Source: Tissierella simiarum (GTDB taxonomy: Bacteria > Bacillota > Clostridia > Tissierellales > Tissierellaceae). Taken from it: DNA of 64,000 nt. The notes below the pieces were generated by a model. The model did no database searches, was not told where the DNA came from, and saw nothing but the letters and a program-made list of their open reading frames with translations. The DNA lies in contig NZ_JAHLPM010000004.1 of NCBI RefSeq assembly GCF_018917865.1, forward strand, positions 1-64,000. The letters run 5' to 3'. Of this stretch, positions 41,790-50,932 are shown one piece after another (within the stretch, counting starts at the first letter, position 1; every line of letters starts with the position of its first letter). A program made the position numbers and the translations under genes.

Positions 41790-42797
41790 ATGGCTAATAT
41801 ATATACTAAAACGGGTGATAAAGGAGATACTAGTCTATTTGGAGGAACTAGGGTTCAAAAAAATAGTTTAAGAGTAGATTGCTATGGAACGATAGATGAG
41901 GCTAATTCAACACTTGGACTAGCCTGTTCTAAAACTTCCATAAAGGATATAAAAGAAGATATAAGAAAGATTCAAGAAAAGCTATTTGTAGTAGGAGCTG
42001 AGCTAGCAAGTGACCAAAAAGGGATCCACATGCTAGAAGGAAAAATCACAGAGGAAGACATAGTTTACTTAGAAAATATAATAGATAAATGTGTGAATGT
42101 TGTGGGTAAACAGACTAAATTTATAGTTCCTGGAGTTAATGAAGCTTCATCTGCTATGCATATGGCTAGAACCATAATAAGAAGAGCCGAAAGAAGGATT
42201 ATTCAACTTAGGGATCAAGATAGTGTAAGACCAGAATTATTAAAATATATAAATAGATTATCTGATGCTATATATGCTTTAGCAAGATTAGAGGAGACCT
42301 ATTTCCAGATAGAAAGTATTAAGAAGAAAGCTATTGAAATTATAAGAGAAAACTTTCAGCTTGGAGAAGGAGAAAAAGATAGCATGGAATTTAATTTAGA
42401 TAATATAAAGAAAATGGCAGAATTTGCTCAAGAAAAGGCAAGGGAAATGAATTTATCAATTGTATTTTCAGCAGTTGATTCTGGTGGAAATCTAATATTA
42501 TTTCATAGAATGGAAGATTCTCTTCTTGCTAGTATTGATATATCTATAAATAAGGCATTTACAGCAAGTGCATTAAAAACAGCAACCCATGACCTAGTTC
42601 AGATATCTAGTCCTAATAATCCTCTATACGGAATTCAAACTACCAATAATGGAAGAATTGTAGCTATCGGGGGCGGTTTTCCATATAACTATAATGGAAA
42701 AGTTGTTGGAGGTATAGGAATCAGTGGTGGAACTGTAGAGGAAGATATGGAGGTTGGAATGTATGTCTTAGAAAGAATTAAGAAGGGAAGATCATAA
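41790..42797 (+). CDS. pduO: ATP:cob(I)alamin adenosyltransferase PduO with C-terminal domain
   Basis: 335 residues. The N-terminal domain (1-180) is a PduO-type adenosyltransferase: IYTKTGDKGDTSLFGG (ATP loop), YGTIDEANSTLGLA, VPGVNEASSAMHMARTIIRRAER. The C-terminal 140 residues form the HbpS-like PduO_C domain (KAREMNLSIVFSAVDSGGNLILFHRM, VVGGIGISGGTVEEDMEVG). It makes adenosylcobalamin from corrinoids for the dehydratase. The fused form is typical of pdu operons. Confidence 0.93.
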   Translation: MANIYTKTGDKGDTSLFGGTRVQKNSLRVDCYGTIDEANSTLGLACSKTSIKDIKEDIRKIQEKLFVVGAELASDQKGIHMLEGKITEEDIVYLENIIDKCVNVVGKQTKFIVPGVNEASSAMHMARTIIRRAERRIIQLRDQDSVRPELLKYINRLSDAIYALARLEETYFQIESIKKKAIEIIRENFQLGEGEKDSMEFNLDNIKKMAEFAQEKAREMNLSIVFSAVDSGGNLILFHRMEDSLLASIDISINKAFTASALKTATHDLVQISSPNNPLYGIQTTNNGRIVAIGGGFPYNYNGKVVGGIGISGGTVEEDMEVGMYVLERIKKGRS

Positions 42798-42798
42798 C

Positions 42799-44202
42799 AT
42801 GAATATTGATGTATCTTTAGTAGAAGAAGTTGTAAGAAAAGTTATGAAAGAATTTAATGGTATAGAACAAGTAAGAACATCTGATAATTATGGGATTTTT
42901 GGTACTATGGATGAGGCCATAGATGCTGCATACTTAGCACAAAAAGAATATTTAAGATGTTCAATTTCAGATAGAGAAAGATATATAAAGGCTATTAGAG
43001 AAGTTATCTTGAAAGAAGAAAATTTAGAATATTTATCCAGACTTGCTGTGGAAGAAACTGGAATGGGAAAATATGAACATAAATATATAAAAAATAAATT
43101 AGCGGCAGAAAAAACACCAGGTACTGAAGATTTAGTAACAGAAGCAATGGCTGGTGATGATGGACTTACTTTAATTGAACTGTCTCCATTTGGAGTAATT
43201 GGATCCATAACACCTACAACAAATCCTACGGAAACTATTATAAGTAATTCTATAGGAATGTTAGCAGCTGGAAATTCTGTAGTATTTAGTCCGCATCCAA
43301 AATCTAAAAGAGTTTGTATTGATATTATAAAGATGATAAATAAGGCATTGAAAGTAGAAGGTGCTCCGAGAAATTTAGTTGTTATGGTGGAAGAACCTTC
43401 TATAGAGAATACCAATATTTTAATGAGTCATCCTAAGATAAATATGATAGTGACTACAGGAGGACCAGCAATAGTAAAAAAAGCTATGTCTACAGGTAAA
43501 AAGGCCATAGGAGCTGGGGCAGGAAACCCTCCAGTAGTAGTAGATGAAACTGCTAATATAGAAAAAGCAGCAGTAGATATAATCAATGGTTGCAGCTTTG
43601 ATAACAATTTACCTTGTATAGCTGAAAAAGAAGTAATATCAGTAGATAGTATTACAGATTATTTAATTTTTAATATGAAAAAATCAGGAGCCTATGAAAT
43701 ACAGGATAAAGATGTATTGGACAAGTTAACCAGTCTTGTAGTTGATGAAAATGGTGCACCTAATAAGGATTTAGTAGGTAAAAGTGCAATATATATATTG
43801 AACAAAATAGGGATAGAGGCAGATAAAGATATAAAGGTAATAATCGCTGAAACAGCTAAAGAACATCCATTAGTACAACATGAATTAATGATGCCTATAC
43901 TACCTATAGTAAGGGCCAACGATGTAGATGAAGCTATAAATATTGCAGTGGAAGTAGAACATGGAAATAGACATACTGCAATGATGCATTCAACTAATGT
44001 TGAAAAACTTACTAAAATGGCAAAATTAATTCAAACAACTATATTTGTTAAGAATGGTCCATCATACGCTGGAATAGGAGTAGGAGGAGAAGGATATTCC
44101 ACTTTTACAATAGCAGGGCCAACAGGAGAAGGGCTTACTTCCCCTAAATCATTTGCAAGAAGAAGAAGATGTGTACTTGTAGGTGGATTTCATATAAAAT
44201 AA
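42799..44202 (+). CDS. pduP: CoA-acylating propionaldehyde dehydrogenase
   Basis: A 467-residue enzyme oxidising propionaldehyde to propionyl-CoA with NAD+. The N-terminal MNIDVSLVEEVVRKVMKEF is the archetypal packaging signal. The catalytic Cys is in FDNNLPCIAEKEV, with PTTNPTETIISN and GAGNPPVVVDETANI for cofactor binding. The end RRRRCVLVGGFHIK is typical. Start overlaps the pduO stop region by a few bases distance. Last gene of the operon; no clear terminator is seen after it. Confidence 0.94.
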   Translation: MNIDVSLVEEVVRKVMKEFNGIEQVRTSDNYGIFGTMDEAIDAAYLAQKEYLRCSISDRERYIKAIREVILKEENLEYLSRLAVEETGMGKYEHKYIKNKLAAEKTPGTEDLVTEAMAGDDGLTLIELSPFGVIGSITPTTNPTETIISNSIGMLAAGNSVVFSPHPKSKRVCIDIIKMINKALKVEGAPRNLVVMVEEPSIENTNILMSHPKINMIVTTGGPAIVKKAMSTGKKAIGAGAGNPPVVVDETANIEKAAVDIINGCSFDNNLPCIAEKEVISVDSITDYLIFNMKKSGAYEIQDKDVLDKLTSLVVDENGAPNKDLVGKSAIYILNKIGIEADKDIKVIIAETAKEHPLVQHELMMPILPIVRANDVDEAINIAVEVEHGNRHTAMMHSTNVEKLTKMAKLIQTTIFVKNGPSYAGIGVGGEGYSTFTIAGPTGEGLTSPKSFARRRRCVLVGGFHIK

Positions 44203-44250
44203 TAGAGGCTAGTATTCTCAAAAAATTTAACAGAATTAATTAGACTATCA

Positions 44251-44411
44251 TGTGGACTAGACCCCTTCTAATAGACGTATAGATTAGCAGATTTAATCAA
44301 TATTTCTATTAGGAGGGGTATTTTATGTGTAGAAAAAAGTATAGTAAAGAATTTAAAGTTCAAGTTGTTAAACAAGTTAGTGAGAAAAATAAGAAAACAT
44401 TAGAATATTAA
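44251..44411 (+). mobile_element. Scrap of an IS3-type element (left end plus orfA start)
   Basis: TGTGGACTAGACCCCTTCTA at 44251 looks like an IS3-family left tip. ATG 44325, behind AGGAGGGG, begins MCRKKYSKEFKVQVVKQVSE, typical of a transposase OrfA with HTH_Tnp_1 domain, but stops after 28 codons (TAA 44409-44411). No right end or orfB is present. It belongs to a different subgroup than the element at 5821. The rest of 44203-44592 has no gene. Confidence 0.6.
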
Positions 44412-44543
44412 AGGATTTGCTACTATAGTTATAGCAGAAAATAATAAATACATTAAAAGTAGCAAGAAGTGATGTTTTAAAAAGCAAGTATTAACCATCA
44501 AACTTTTTTAACGTATCATAAACGCTATTTTTATTTTTTTAAG

Positions 44544-44571
44544 GAATATTTTAGTCATAGATTCATACAAA
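44544..44571 (+). promoter_or_regulatory. Sigma-E-like promoter of the spoIIIA operon
   Basis: GAATATT (44544-44550) and CATACAAA (44564-44571), separated by 13 bases, fit the mother-cell sigma-E pattern (KMATATT and CATACANT), 22 bases upstream of spoIIIAA ATG. SpoIIIA operons are sigma-E-controlled in Bacillus and Clostridioides. Confidence 0.6.
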
Positions 44572-44592
44572 TATATAAAGGAGGGACAGGTT

Positions 44593-45573
44593 ATGGAAAA
44601 TAAAGGAGCAAATATTTATGACACTGTATTGGAAAATATTTGTATTGATCTTAATAGACCCTTATTAAATATACCCACCAGCTATAAAGAAAAAGTTGAG
44701 GAAATAAGGATTAGAAATGGAAGCTTCTTAACCATATATAGTGGTGGAAAAGATTATTTTGTTACTAAAGAAGGAAAATTATCAACTAAACTAGAGGAGG
44801 GGATAAAGATTGAAAAAAGTCATATAAATAAGACCTTTCAATTAATTAGTAATTACTCTGTATATGCCTTTGAAGAAGAGATAAAAAATGGATTTATTAC
44901 TATTAAAGGGGGACACAGAGTTGGAATTGGTGGAAAAGTAATTTATGGAAATAATGGTATTGAAACCATAAGAAATATTTCTTCTCTAAATATTAGGATT
45001 GCAAGAGAAAAAATAGGAGTTTCTAATCATATCATTAAATATCTAATAGATACTCCATTTACTATTCATAATACATTAATTATATCACCGCCACAATGTG
45101 GTAAAACCACTTTGTTAAGAGATATAGTTAGAAACTTAAGTGATGGAATTTACTTAGATAATGGTAAAGGATTTAAGATAGGTGTTGTTGACGAAAGGTC
45201 TGAAATTGCGGGAGTATATAATGGTATTCCTCAAAATGATATAGGAATTAGAACAGATGTTTTAGATGGATGTTTAAAAAGTGATGGCATAATGATGTTA
45301 ATTAGATCCATGTCTCCAGAAATAATAGTTGTAGATGAAATTGGAGGTAAGAGAGATGCAGAAGCTATTCAAGAAGCATTAAAAGCTGGAATAAAATTAA
45401 TTGCTACAGTTCATGGTAGTACCTTAGACGAAATAATGAGTAGAAGCAGTATGAAGGAATTATTGAATGAGAAGATTTTTAAAAGATATATATTTCTAGA
45501 TAGATCAAAAGGCGTGGGTACTATAAAAGAAATCATAGATGTAGGCAAGTCTACACCTATATATTTATCCTAG
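44593..45573 (+). CDS. spoIIIAA: Stage III sporulation protein AA (ATPase)
   Basis: A 326-residue secretion-type ATPase made in the mother cell. It energises the SpoIIIA-SpoIIQ channel linking mother cell and forespore. It has Walker A SPPQCGKTTLL (about 171), a Walker B-like PEIIVVDEIGG and VDERSEIAG. The family is related to GspE-type ATPases. Ribosome site AAAGGAGGG. First of eight genes in standard order. Confidence 0.95.
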   Translation: MENKGANIYDTVLENICIDLNRPLLNIPTSYKEKVEEIRIRNGSFLTIYSGGKDYFVTKEGKLSTKLEEGIKIEKSHINKTFQLISNYSVYAFEEEIKNGFITIKGGHRVGIGGKVIYGNNGIETIRNISSLNIRIAREKIGVSNHIIKYLIDTPFTIHNTLIISPPQCGKTTLLRDIVRNLSDGIYLDNGKGFKIGVVDERSEIAGVYNGIPQNDIGIRTDVLDGCLKSDGIMMLIRSMSPEIIVVDEIGGKRDAEAIQEALKAGIKLIATVHGSTLDEIMSRSSMKELLNEKIFKRYIFLDRSKGVGTIKEIIDVGKSTPIYLS

Positions 45574-45587
45574 AAAGAGGGATTCAA

Positions 45588-46112
45588 ATGGCTTTAATAA
45601 AAATAGTTTCTTCAATAATAATAATCTGTTCTTGTACTTTTTTAGGCTTCTTATACGGAAAAAAGTATTCAGATAGAGTAAACCATTTAATTTATTTAGA
45701 ACAGTGTATAAAAATGTTAGAAACAGAAATAGTTTATGGAGCTACACCATTGCCAGAAGCACTATATAATGTATATCTTAAGGGAAATAAAAAAATCTCC
45801 TTTATATTTGAATATATAAGAGAAGATTTAATTAGCAATAAAAGAGGGGAAGTATTAGATAGTTTTATATCCATTAAAGATGTACTAGCTACTAAACTCC
45901 AATTAAAAGATGAAGATATAGAAAACTTTATATCTTTAGGTAGAGTATTAGGTTCTTCTGATAGACAAGACCAGCAAAAAAATTTTGTTATTATATTAAA
46001 TCAAATGAGAGAACTAACAAGAGAAGCTAAGATTGAAAAAGATAAAAATGAGAAGATGTTTAGGAACTTAGGGGTTTTAACGGGTCTTGCCATTGTAATC
46101 ATTTTAATATAA
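45588..46112 (+). CDS. spoIIIAB: Stage III sporulation protein AB
   Basis: A 174-residue protein with helices at both ends (IVSSIIIICSCTFLGFLYG and LGVLTGLAIVIILI) and a helical GspF-like middle (LEQCIKMLETEIVYGATPLPEAL, LGSSDRQDQQKNF). It is a PilC/GspF-related platform for the SpoIIIAA motor. 15 bases after spoIIIAA. Confidence 0.93.
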   Translation: MALIKIVSSIIIICSCTFLGFLYGKKYSDRVNHLIYLEQCIKMLETEIVYGATPLPEALYNVYLKGNKKISFIFEYIREDLISNKRGEVLDSFISIKDVLATKLQLKDEDIENFISLGRVLGSSDRQDQQKNFVIILNQMRELTREAKIEKDKNEKMFRNLGVLTGLAIVIILI

Positions 46113-46125
46113 GGGAGAGAAAAAC

Positions 46126-46323
46126 ATGAATGTAGATTTGATATTTAAAATTGCTGGAATAGGAATATTATCCGCAGTACTCCATACTGTACTAGCTAAA
46201 TCTGGAAAAGAAGAGTACGCCTTTTTAGCTACTTTAGTCGGAGTAGTAATAGTACTAGGAGTGGTGATTAACTTAATAAGCAAGCTTTTTGATAATGTTA
46301 GAGTTCTTTTTAAATTGTATTAA
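46126..46323 (+). CDS. spoIIIAC: Stage III sporulation protein AC
   Basis: A 65-residue protein with two membrane helices (IFKIAGIGILSAVLHTVLA and YAFLATLVGVVIVLGVVI) joined by KSGKEE, the standard SpoIIIAC layout. Part of the SpoIIIA channel base. 13 bases after spoIIIAB. Confidence 0.93.
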   Translation: MNVDLIFKIAGIGILSAVLHTVLAKSGKEEYAFLATLVGVVIVLGVVINLISKLFDNVRVLFKLY

Positions 46324-46337
46324 AGGAGCACAAACTT

Positions 46338-46724
46338 ATGGAAATATTACAAATTGTAGGAATAGGTATAGTTTCAACTGTCCTTATTGTTATACTAAAA
46401 AATACTAAGCCAGAGTTTGCTATATATATAAGTTTAGTTACAGGATTAATTATATTTTCTATGATTATTGGCAAATTAGGCTATGTAATAGAAACATTAA
46501 ATACGTTATCTAGGAGAGCAAATATAGATTTCACATATTTCTCTACTATATTGAAAATTATTGGTATAGCATATGTAGCCGAATTTGGAGCTCAAATATC
46601 AAGGGATGCAGGTGAAGATTCTATTGCCATAAAAATAGAGTTAGGTGGGAAGGTAATCATTATGGTACTTGCTATACCAATTCTTCTAGCTTTAATGGAT
46701 TTAATAGTTAAAATACTTCCTTAA
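46338..46724 (+). CDS. spoIIIAD: Stage III sporulation protein AD
   Basis: A 128-residue protein with four hydrophobic segments, starting MEILQIVGIGIVSTVLIVIL and including AYVAEFGAQISRDAGEDSIA, a conserved family stretch. Paralogous in its first half to SpoIIIAC. Membrane part of the channel apparatus. Confidence 0.93.
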   Translation: MEILQIVGIGIVSTVLIVILKNTKPEFAIYISLVTGLIIFSMIIGKLGYVIETLNTLSRRANIDFTYFSTILKIIGIAYVAEFGAQISRDAGEDSIAIKIELGGKVIIMVLAIPILLALMDLIVKILP

Positions 46725-46735
46725 AGGTGGATATT

Positions 46736-47902
46736 ATGAAAAAGACCTGTATATTAATTTTAATAATTATTATTATTTTATTTTCAAATAGCTGTATTGC
46801 TGATGAAGAAAATTTATCTGAATCTATTATAGATCAGCAAATGGAATCCTTAAATATTTCGGAATTGGAAGAGTTACTTCAAGATATTATAAACACTAAT
46901 GAAATATTGCCTAAAATAGATGTAAAAGATTTTTTAGGTTCATTAATAAAGGGAAAAGTATCTTTAGATGGCAAAAGCATTGGAAGAGGAGTCAGTCTAT
47001 TATTTTTTAATGAAATAATAAATAACTTATCGTTAATATCAAAGATACTAATTATTACTCTAATATCCTCCTTACTTACAAATCTTCAAAATACTTTTGA
47101 TAATGAGTCTATAGCTCAAATAGCTAATTATGTTACATATATATTAATAATTATGTTGGTTATTAATAGCTATTCTCAAGTAATAAGTTTAGGAAAGCAA
47201 ACAACAGAAAGAATGGTTAACTTTATGCAAATTATTCTTCCAATTTTATTAACTTTGTTAACGGCTACTGGAGGTCCAAATACTAAACTATTGTTTCATC
47301 CTATTGTAATAGCTACAGTAAATATTATTGGAGCTTTGATTAAAGACTTGATTTTTCCATTAATATTTTTTTCCTTTATTATAGGTATGATAAGCAACTT
47401 ATCACAACGATTGGAATTTAATAAATTATCAGAACTAAGTAGACAAGTAATAACTTTTGCCATAAGTGCTTCTTTGACAATCTTTATAGGAATAATAACA
47501 ATGTATGGAATTACTTCTAAAATTGATGGCATAACCATAAGAACTGCAAAATTTGCTGTGGATAAATTTATACCTATTATAGGGAGCTTTCTATCAGATG
47601 CTGTTGAGACCGTGGTAGGATGTTCTGCCATACTTAAAAATGGCATTGGAGCTGTAGGATTGTTAACTTTATTTTTTATATGTATAGCACCAATAATTAA
47701 AATAGTAGTATTACTATTTGTATATAAACTGATTGCAGCAGTAATCCAACCAGTTGCAAGCTCTAATATTGTTGAATGCTTTAGTCAAGTTAGTAAATCT
47801 CTACTCTTAATTTTAGTAAGTGTATTATCTACCGCTACTATGTTTTTTATAACGATTACTATAATTGTTGAAGCAGGTAATGCTGCGTTAATGCTAAGGT
47901 AG
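46736..47902 (+). CDS. spoIIIAE: Stage III sporulation protein AE
   Basis: 388 residues from ATG 46736 (AAAGGTGG is its ribosome site). A signal peptide (ILIIIIILFSNSCIA) is followed by seven or so membrane segments, for example IILPILLTLLTATGG and LLTLFFICIAPIIKIVVLLF. The conserved SLLTNLQNTF and GLLTLF regions fit SpoIIIAE. It is the large membrane component of the SpoIIIA complex. Confidence 0.93.
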   Translation: MKKTCILILIIIIILFSNSCIADEENLSESIIDQQMESLNISELEELLQDIINTNEILPKIDVKDFLGSLIKGKVSLDGKSIGRGVSLLFFNEIINNLSLISKILIITLISSLLTNLQNTFDNESIAQIANYVTYILIIMLVINSYSQVISLGKQTTERMVNFMQIILPILLTLLTATGGPNTKLLFHPIVIATVNIIGALIKDLIFPLIFFSFIIGMISNLSQRLEFNKLSELSRQVITFAISASLTIFIGIITMYGITSKIDGITIRTAKFAVDKFIPIIGSFLSDAVETVVGCSAILKNGIGAVGLLTLFFICIAPIIKIVVLLFVYKLIAAVIQPVASSNIVECFSQVSKSLLLILVSVLSTATMFFITITIIVEAGNAALMLR

Positions 47903-47910
47903 GTGATAAT

Positions 47911-48537
47911 ATGGTTATAGTTGATTTTATTAGAACTTGGATAATAGATATAGTTATTATGTTTATTTTTATATCTATTGTTGAGTTGGTGCTACCTAAT
48001 GGAAACATGAAAAAGTATATTAATATGATAGTTGGTTTATTGATTATATTTACAATTATAAATCCTTTTATAAAGCTTTTTAATATAGATTTAAATTTAG
48101 ATAAGGCAGTTTTTAATCAAATATCACAGCAGGATATAGCCATAAATGAAGATAAAGAATTTCTATTAAATCAAGAAAAACAAGTTGCTATGCTATATGA
48201 AGAGAAAATAAGAAGAGAAATAATTGAGTTAGTGGAAGTAAATACAACTTTTAAAATATCAGAGATGAATATAGATATTAATACAGATGAAGATGATTAT
48301 GGAAACATTGCCTTATTAGAACTAGTTATAGAAGAAAAGCAGGAAACTATAGAAGATAAAAATAAGATAGTAATTAAAGAAGTAAAGCCAATTATTATAG
48401 GTGAAAAGTCAGTTCATAAAAAAGATTATAAGAAATCCGATAATGATGAAGAAATAAAAGAGTTAATATCACAAAAATACAATTTAGAAAAAGAAAACAT
48501 TTTAGTTTTTATAAAAACTGAAGGGGAAGGTGAATAG
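47911..48537 (+). CDS. spoIIIAF: Stage III sporulation protein AF
   Basis: 208 residues: two N-terminal membrane helices (WIIDIVIMFIFISIVELVL and INMIVGLLIIFTIINPFI) joined by PNGNMKKY, then a ring-building-motif-like extracytoplasmic domain (about 85-205). It forms part of the ring stack between the two membranes. Overlaps the spoIIIAG region at its stop. Confidence 0.9.
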   Translation: MVIVDFIRTWIIDIVIMFIFISIVELVLPNGNMKKYINMIVGLLIIFTIINPFIKLFNIDLNLDKAVFNQISQQDIAINEDKEFLLNQEKQVAMLYEEKIRREIIELVEVNTTFKISEMNIDINTDEDDYGNIALLELVIEEKQETIEDKNKIVIKEVKPIIIGEKSVHKKDYKKSDNDEEIKELISQKYNLEKENILVFIKTEGEGE

Positions 48538-48538
48538 G

Positions 48539-49132
48539 ATGAATAGGATGAATCAAATTATTCAAAAGATCAAGAAATACTTTGAGGAAATAAATAATAA
48601 AAAGTTTATTAATAATTTATTCATAATATTACTAGTATCAATCATACTTTTAATTGTAGCCAATATATTCCTTGACACCAAAAAAGAGGACACACCTTAT
48701 ACTGAAACTGAGAAATCAATTAATCATGTTAGTGGAACTGAATCAGATTATAGCAATATCTTAGAAAAAAAGCTGATTAATATATTAAGTCAATTAAAGG
48801 GTGTAGGGAAGGTTAATGTAATGGTCACATTAGAGGATAGTACAGAAAAAATAGCAGCAACTAATACAACTAAAACTTCTGAAAATACAAATGAAGTTGA
48901 CTCTCAAGGTGGTACTAGGGAAGTTGTTAGGGAGGACATGACAGTTCAAATTGTGACTAAAGGTAATGATGGTTCCTTGTTAGTTGTCAAGGAAATAAAG
49001 CCTACTGTTAAAGGGGTAATAGTTGTAGCGGAAGGAGCTGATGATGCTGAAGTTAAGGAAAAGCTTTATGAAGCTGTTAAAACCGTGTTAGGAATTTCAG
49101 GAAGTAAAGTAGAGATATATTCAAGTAAATAA
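48539..49132 (+). CDS. spoIIIAG: Stage III sporulation protein AG
   Basis: About 197 residues. ATG 48539 is likely, with GGGGAAGG before it; GTG 48530 and ATG 48548 are alternatives. One helix (LFIILLVSIILLIVANIF) is followed by a linker and the ring domain (LEKKLINILSQLKGVGKVNVMVTLEDS ... GVIVVAEGADDAEVKEKLYEAVKTVL), a YscJ/FliF-like fold that forms the 30-subunit channel ring. Confidence 0.93.
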   Translation: MNRMNQIIQKIKKYFEEINNKKFINNLFIILLVSIILLIVANIFLDTKKEDTPYTETEKSINHVSGTESDYSNILEKKLINILSQLKGVGKVNVMVTLEDSTEKIAATNTTKTSENTNEVDSQGGTREVVREDMTVQIVTKGNDGSLLVVKEIKPTVKGVIVVAEGADDAEVKEKLYEAVKTVLGISGSKVEIYSSK

Positions 49133-49145
49133 AGGGGGTATAATA

Positions 49146-49835
49146 ATGTTTAAAATTAAAAGACCAGCAATTATTGGGTTGTTAGTTGTATTATTAGTTT
49201 TTACGGGATATATAAATCACCAGCTTACACAACAAGCACTTTTAAAGTCTTCTAACGATTATCAAAAACATGAAGAGTTAGAAATGGTAAAAAACAATTT
49301 AAGTAAAGATGAAGGGTTTGTAGAAACTTTATCAGAGGGAGAAGATGATATAGAAATCATTGATTCTGTCAATAATGATAATGTGGAAGAGTCTCTAAGT
49401 GAAGACAATAATAATGTAGAAGAAGTAATAAATGGTACCAATGAAATGATCAATGAGACCATAAGTAAAGAGAATAGCCTAAAGGCTAAAAATTATTTTA
49501 TAGAATATAGACTATCTAGAGATAAACTTAGGGCAGGACTTGTTGATAGGCTAAATAATATTGTTAATAACAATAATACTAATGATGAAATGAGAACCGA
49601 AGCTCAAAAGGAAATAATTAAAATAGGAAACATTTCTGAAAAAGAGCTTCAGGTTGAAGGGCTTATTAAGGCTAAAGGTTTTGATGATGTATTGGTATTT
49701 TTAACAGATAAAGATGTAAAAGTTGTAGTATCTTCTGAAAATCTCTCGGAGCAAGATGTTGTAAAAATTTTAGATATAGTTAAAAGTGAAACTAGTATAG
49801 ATGCCAATGATATTAAAATTATGAAAAAGAATTAG
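49146..49835 (+). CDS. spoIIIAH: Stage III sporulation protein AH
   Basis: A 229-residue bitopic protein whose forespore-facing domain binds SpoIIQ. One helix (PAIIGLLVVLLVFTGYI), an acidic low-complexity linker (about 50-105: EDDIEIIDSVNNDN...), then YFIEYRLSRDKLRAGLVDRL and the ring domain to VKSETSIDANDIKIM. The acidic linker is longer than the Bacillus one. Last gene of the operon; a separate promoter follows. Confidence 0.93.
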   Translation: MFKIKRPAIIGLLVVLLVFTGYINHQLTQQALLKSSNDYQKHEELEMVKNNLSKDEGFVETLSEGEDDIEIIDSVNNDNVEESLSEDNNNVEEVINGTNEMINETISKENSLKAKNYFIEYRLSRDKLRAGLVDRLNNIVNNNNTNDEMRTEAQKEIIKIGNISEKELQVEGLIKAKGFDDVLVFLTDKDVKVVVSSENLSEQDVVKILDIVKSETSIDANDIKIMKKN

Positions 49836-49841
49836 AAATGT

Positions 49842-49870
49842 TTGTAAATGGCATATACCTTTGGTATAAT
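49842..49870 (+). promoter_or_regulatory. Sigma-A promoter of asp23
   Basis: TTGTAA (49842-49847), a 17-base spacer and TATAAT (49865-49870), with TGG directly before the -10 as an extended element. It separates the vegetative asp23 group from spoIIIA. Confidence 0.7.
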
Positions 49871-49904
49871 AACCTTAAGAACTTTTAGATACTTGGAGGT
49901 GTCT

Positions 49905-50303
49905 ATGATGGATGAACACTTAAATGATGATAAGATTGAATATGGTACTGTTAAAATTGCCAACGAGGTTGTTGCCATAATTGCAGGATTAGCTGCTACT
50001 GAGGTAAGTGGTGTTGCTGGAATGAGTGGAGGTATTACTGGTGGCATTACTGAAATGCTTGGCATGAAGAACCTTTCTAAAGGAGTCAAAGTAGAAGTAG
50101 GTGATAAAGAGGCTGCTATTGACATATTTATTATAGTAGAATATGGTTCAAAAATTTCTGAAGTTGGTCAGGAAGTACAACAAAATGTAAAAACTACTGT
50201 TGAAACTATGACTGGACTTAATGTAGTAGAAGTTAATGTTAACATCCAAGGTGTTAATATTCCTAAAGAGTCAAAGGTTGAATTAGAACCAAGAGTAAAA
50301 TAG
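49905..50303 (+). CDS. Asp23/Gls24-family envelope stress protein
   Basis: 132 residues from ATG 49905 behind TTGGAGGTG. The Asp23 domain has VKIANEVVAIIAGLAATEVSGVAGMSGG and VQQNVKTTVETMTGLNVVEVNVNIQGV. Family members lie under the membrane bound to AmaP and matter for envelope homeostasis. The AmaP gene is next, after a hairpin. Confidence 0.9.
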   Translation: MMDEHLNDDKIEYGTVKIANEVVAIIAGLAATEVSGVAGMSGGITGGITEMLGMKNLSKGVKVEVGDKEAAIDIFIIVEYGSKISEVGQEVQQNVKTTVETMTGLNVVEVNVNIQGVNIPKESKVELEPRVK

Positions 50304-50308
50304 TATAT

Positions 50309-50338
50309 TTACCCTCTGATAATTCAGGGGGTAATTTT
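50309..50338 (+). terminator. Hairpin between asp23 and amaP
   Basis: TTACCCTCTGA (50309-50319) pairs with TCAGGGGGTAA (50324-50334) with one G-U, followed by TTTT. The T tail is short, so it may attenuate rather than stop transcription into amaP. Confidence 0.6.
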
Positions 50339-50365
50339 AAATACTTTTAGGAGGATGATATACAA

Positions 50366-50914
50366 ATGAAAATAATTGATAGGTTAATATTAGCTGTTTA
50401 TTCTTTATGTTTAGCAGTAGTATCTCTAGTAATTATTGTAATTCCCTTTGATATCAAGGGGATCTTCTCGATAAGCGATGCTCTTAATGTAGTTAGAGGA
50501 ATGAAGAATAATTATTTATATTCTATAATTGGACTTGCTTTTTTTATAGTAAGTATTCGTTTTTTATTTTCTGGAATTAAAGGAAAAAAAGAAAATCCTA
50601 CAGGTTCTTTTTTGGTAATGAGAAATGATCATGGAGAAGTTATAATTACTTCTGATACAATAGTAGGATTGGCAAAAAGTATAGCAGATAGATTTACTGG
50701 AATAAGAAATATTAAAACTAAAGTTGATCTAGTAGAAGGTCAAATTTACATCTCTATGAAAGGTGAAGTTTCATCAGAAGTTAATATTCCTGAAATTTCT
50801 AAAGAGCTACAAGAAAAAGTAAAAGATCATGTAGAGGCTTGTACTGGTGCAGGTGTTAATGAAGTAAAAGTAGAGGTACATAATGTAGCTGCACCTGTTA
50901 GAGTGGTAAAATAA
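50366..50914 (+). CDS. amaP: AmaP-type alkaline shock membrane anchor protein
   Basis: 182 residues with two N-terminal helices (LILAVYSLCLAVVSLVIIVI and YLYSIIGLAFFIVSIRFLF) and a C-terminal Asp23-like cytoplasmic domain (VIITSDTIVGLAKSIADRF... VEACTGAGVNEVKVEVHNV). It anchors Asp23 to the membrane. Ribosome site AGGAGG. Confidence 0.85.
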   Translation: MKIIDRLILAVYSLCLAVVSLVIIVIPFDIKGIFSISDALNVVRGMKNNYLYSIIGLAFFIVSIRFLFSGIKGKKENPTGSFLVMRNDHGEVIITSDTIVGLAKSIADRFTGIRNIKTKVDLVEGQIYISMKGEVSSEVNIPEISKELQEKVKDHVEACTGAGVNEVKVEVHNVAAPVRVVK

Positions 50915-50932
50915 AAGATAGAGGTGTTTGTT

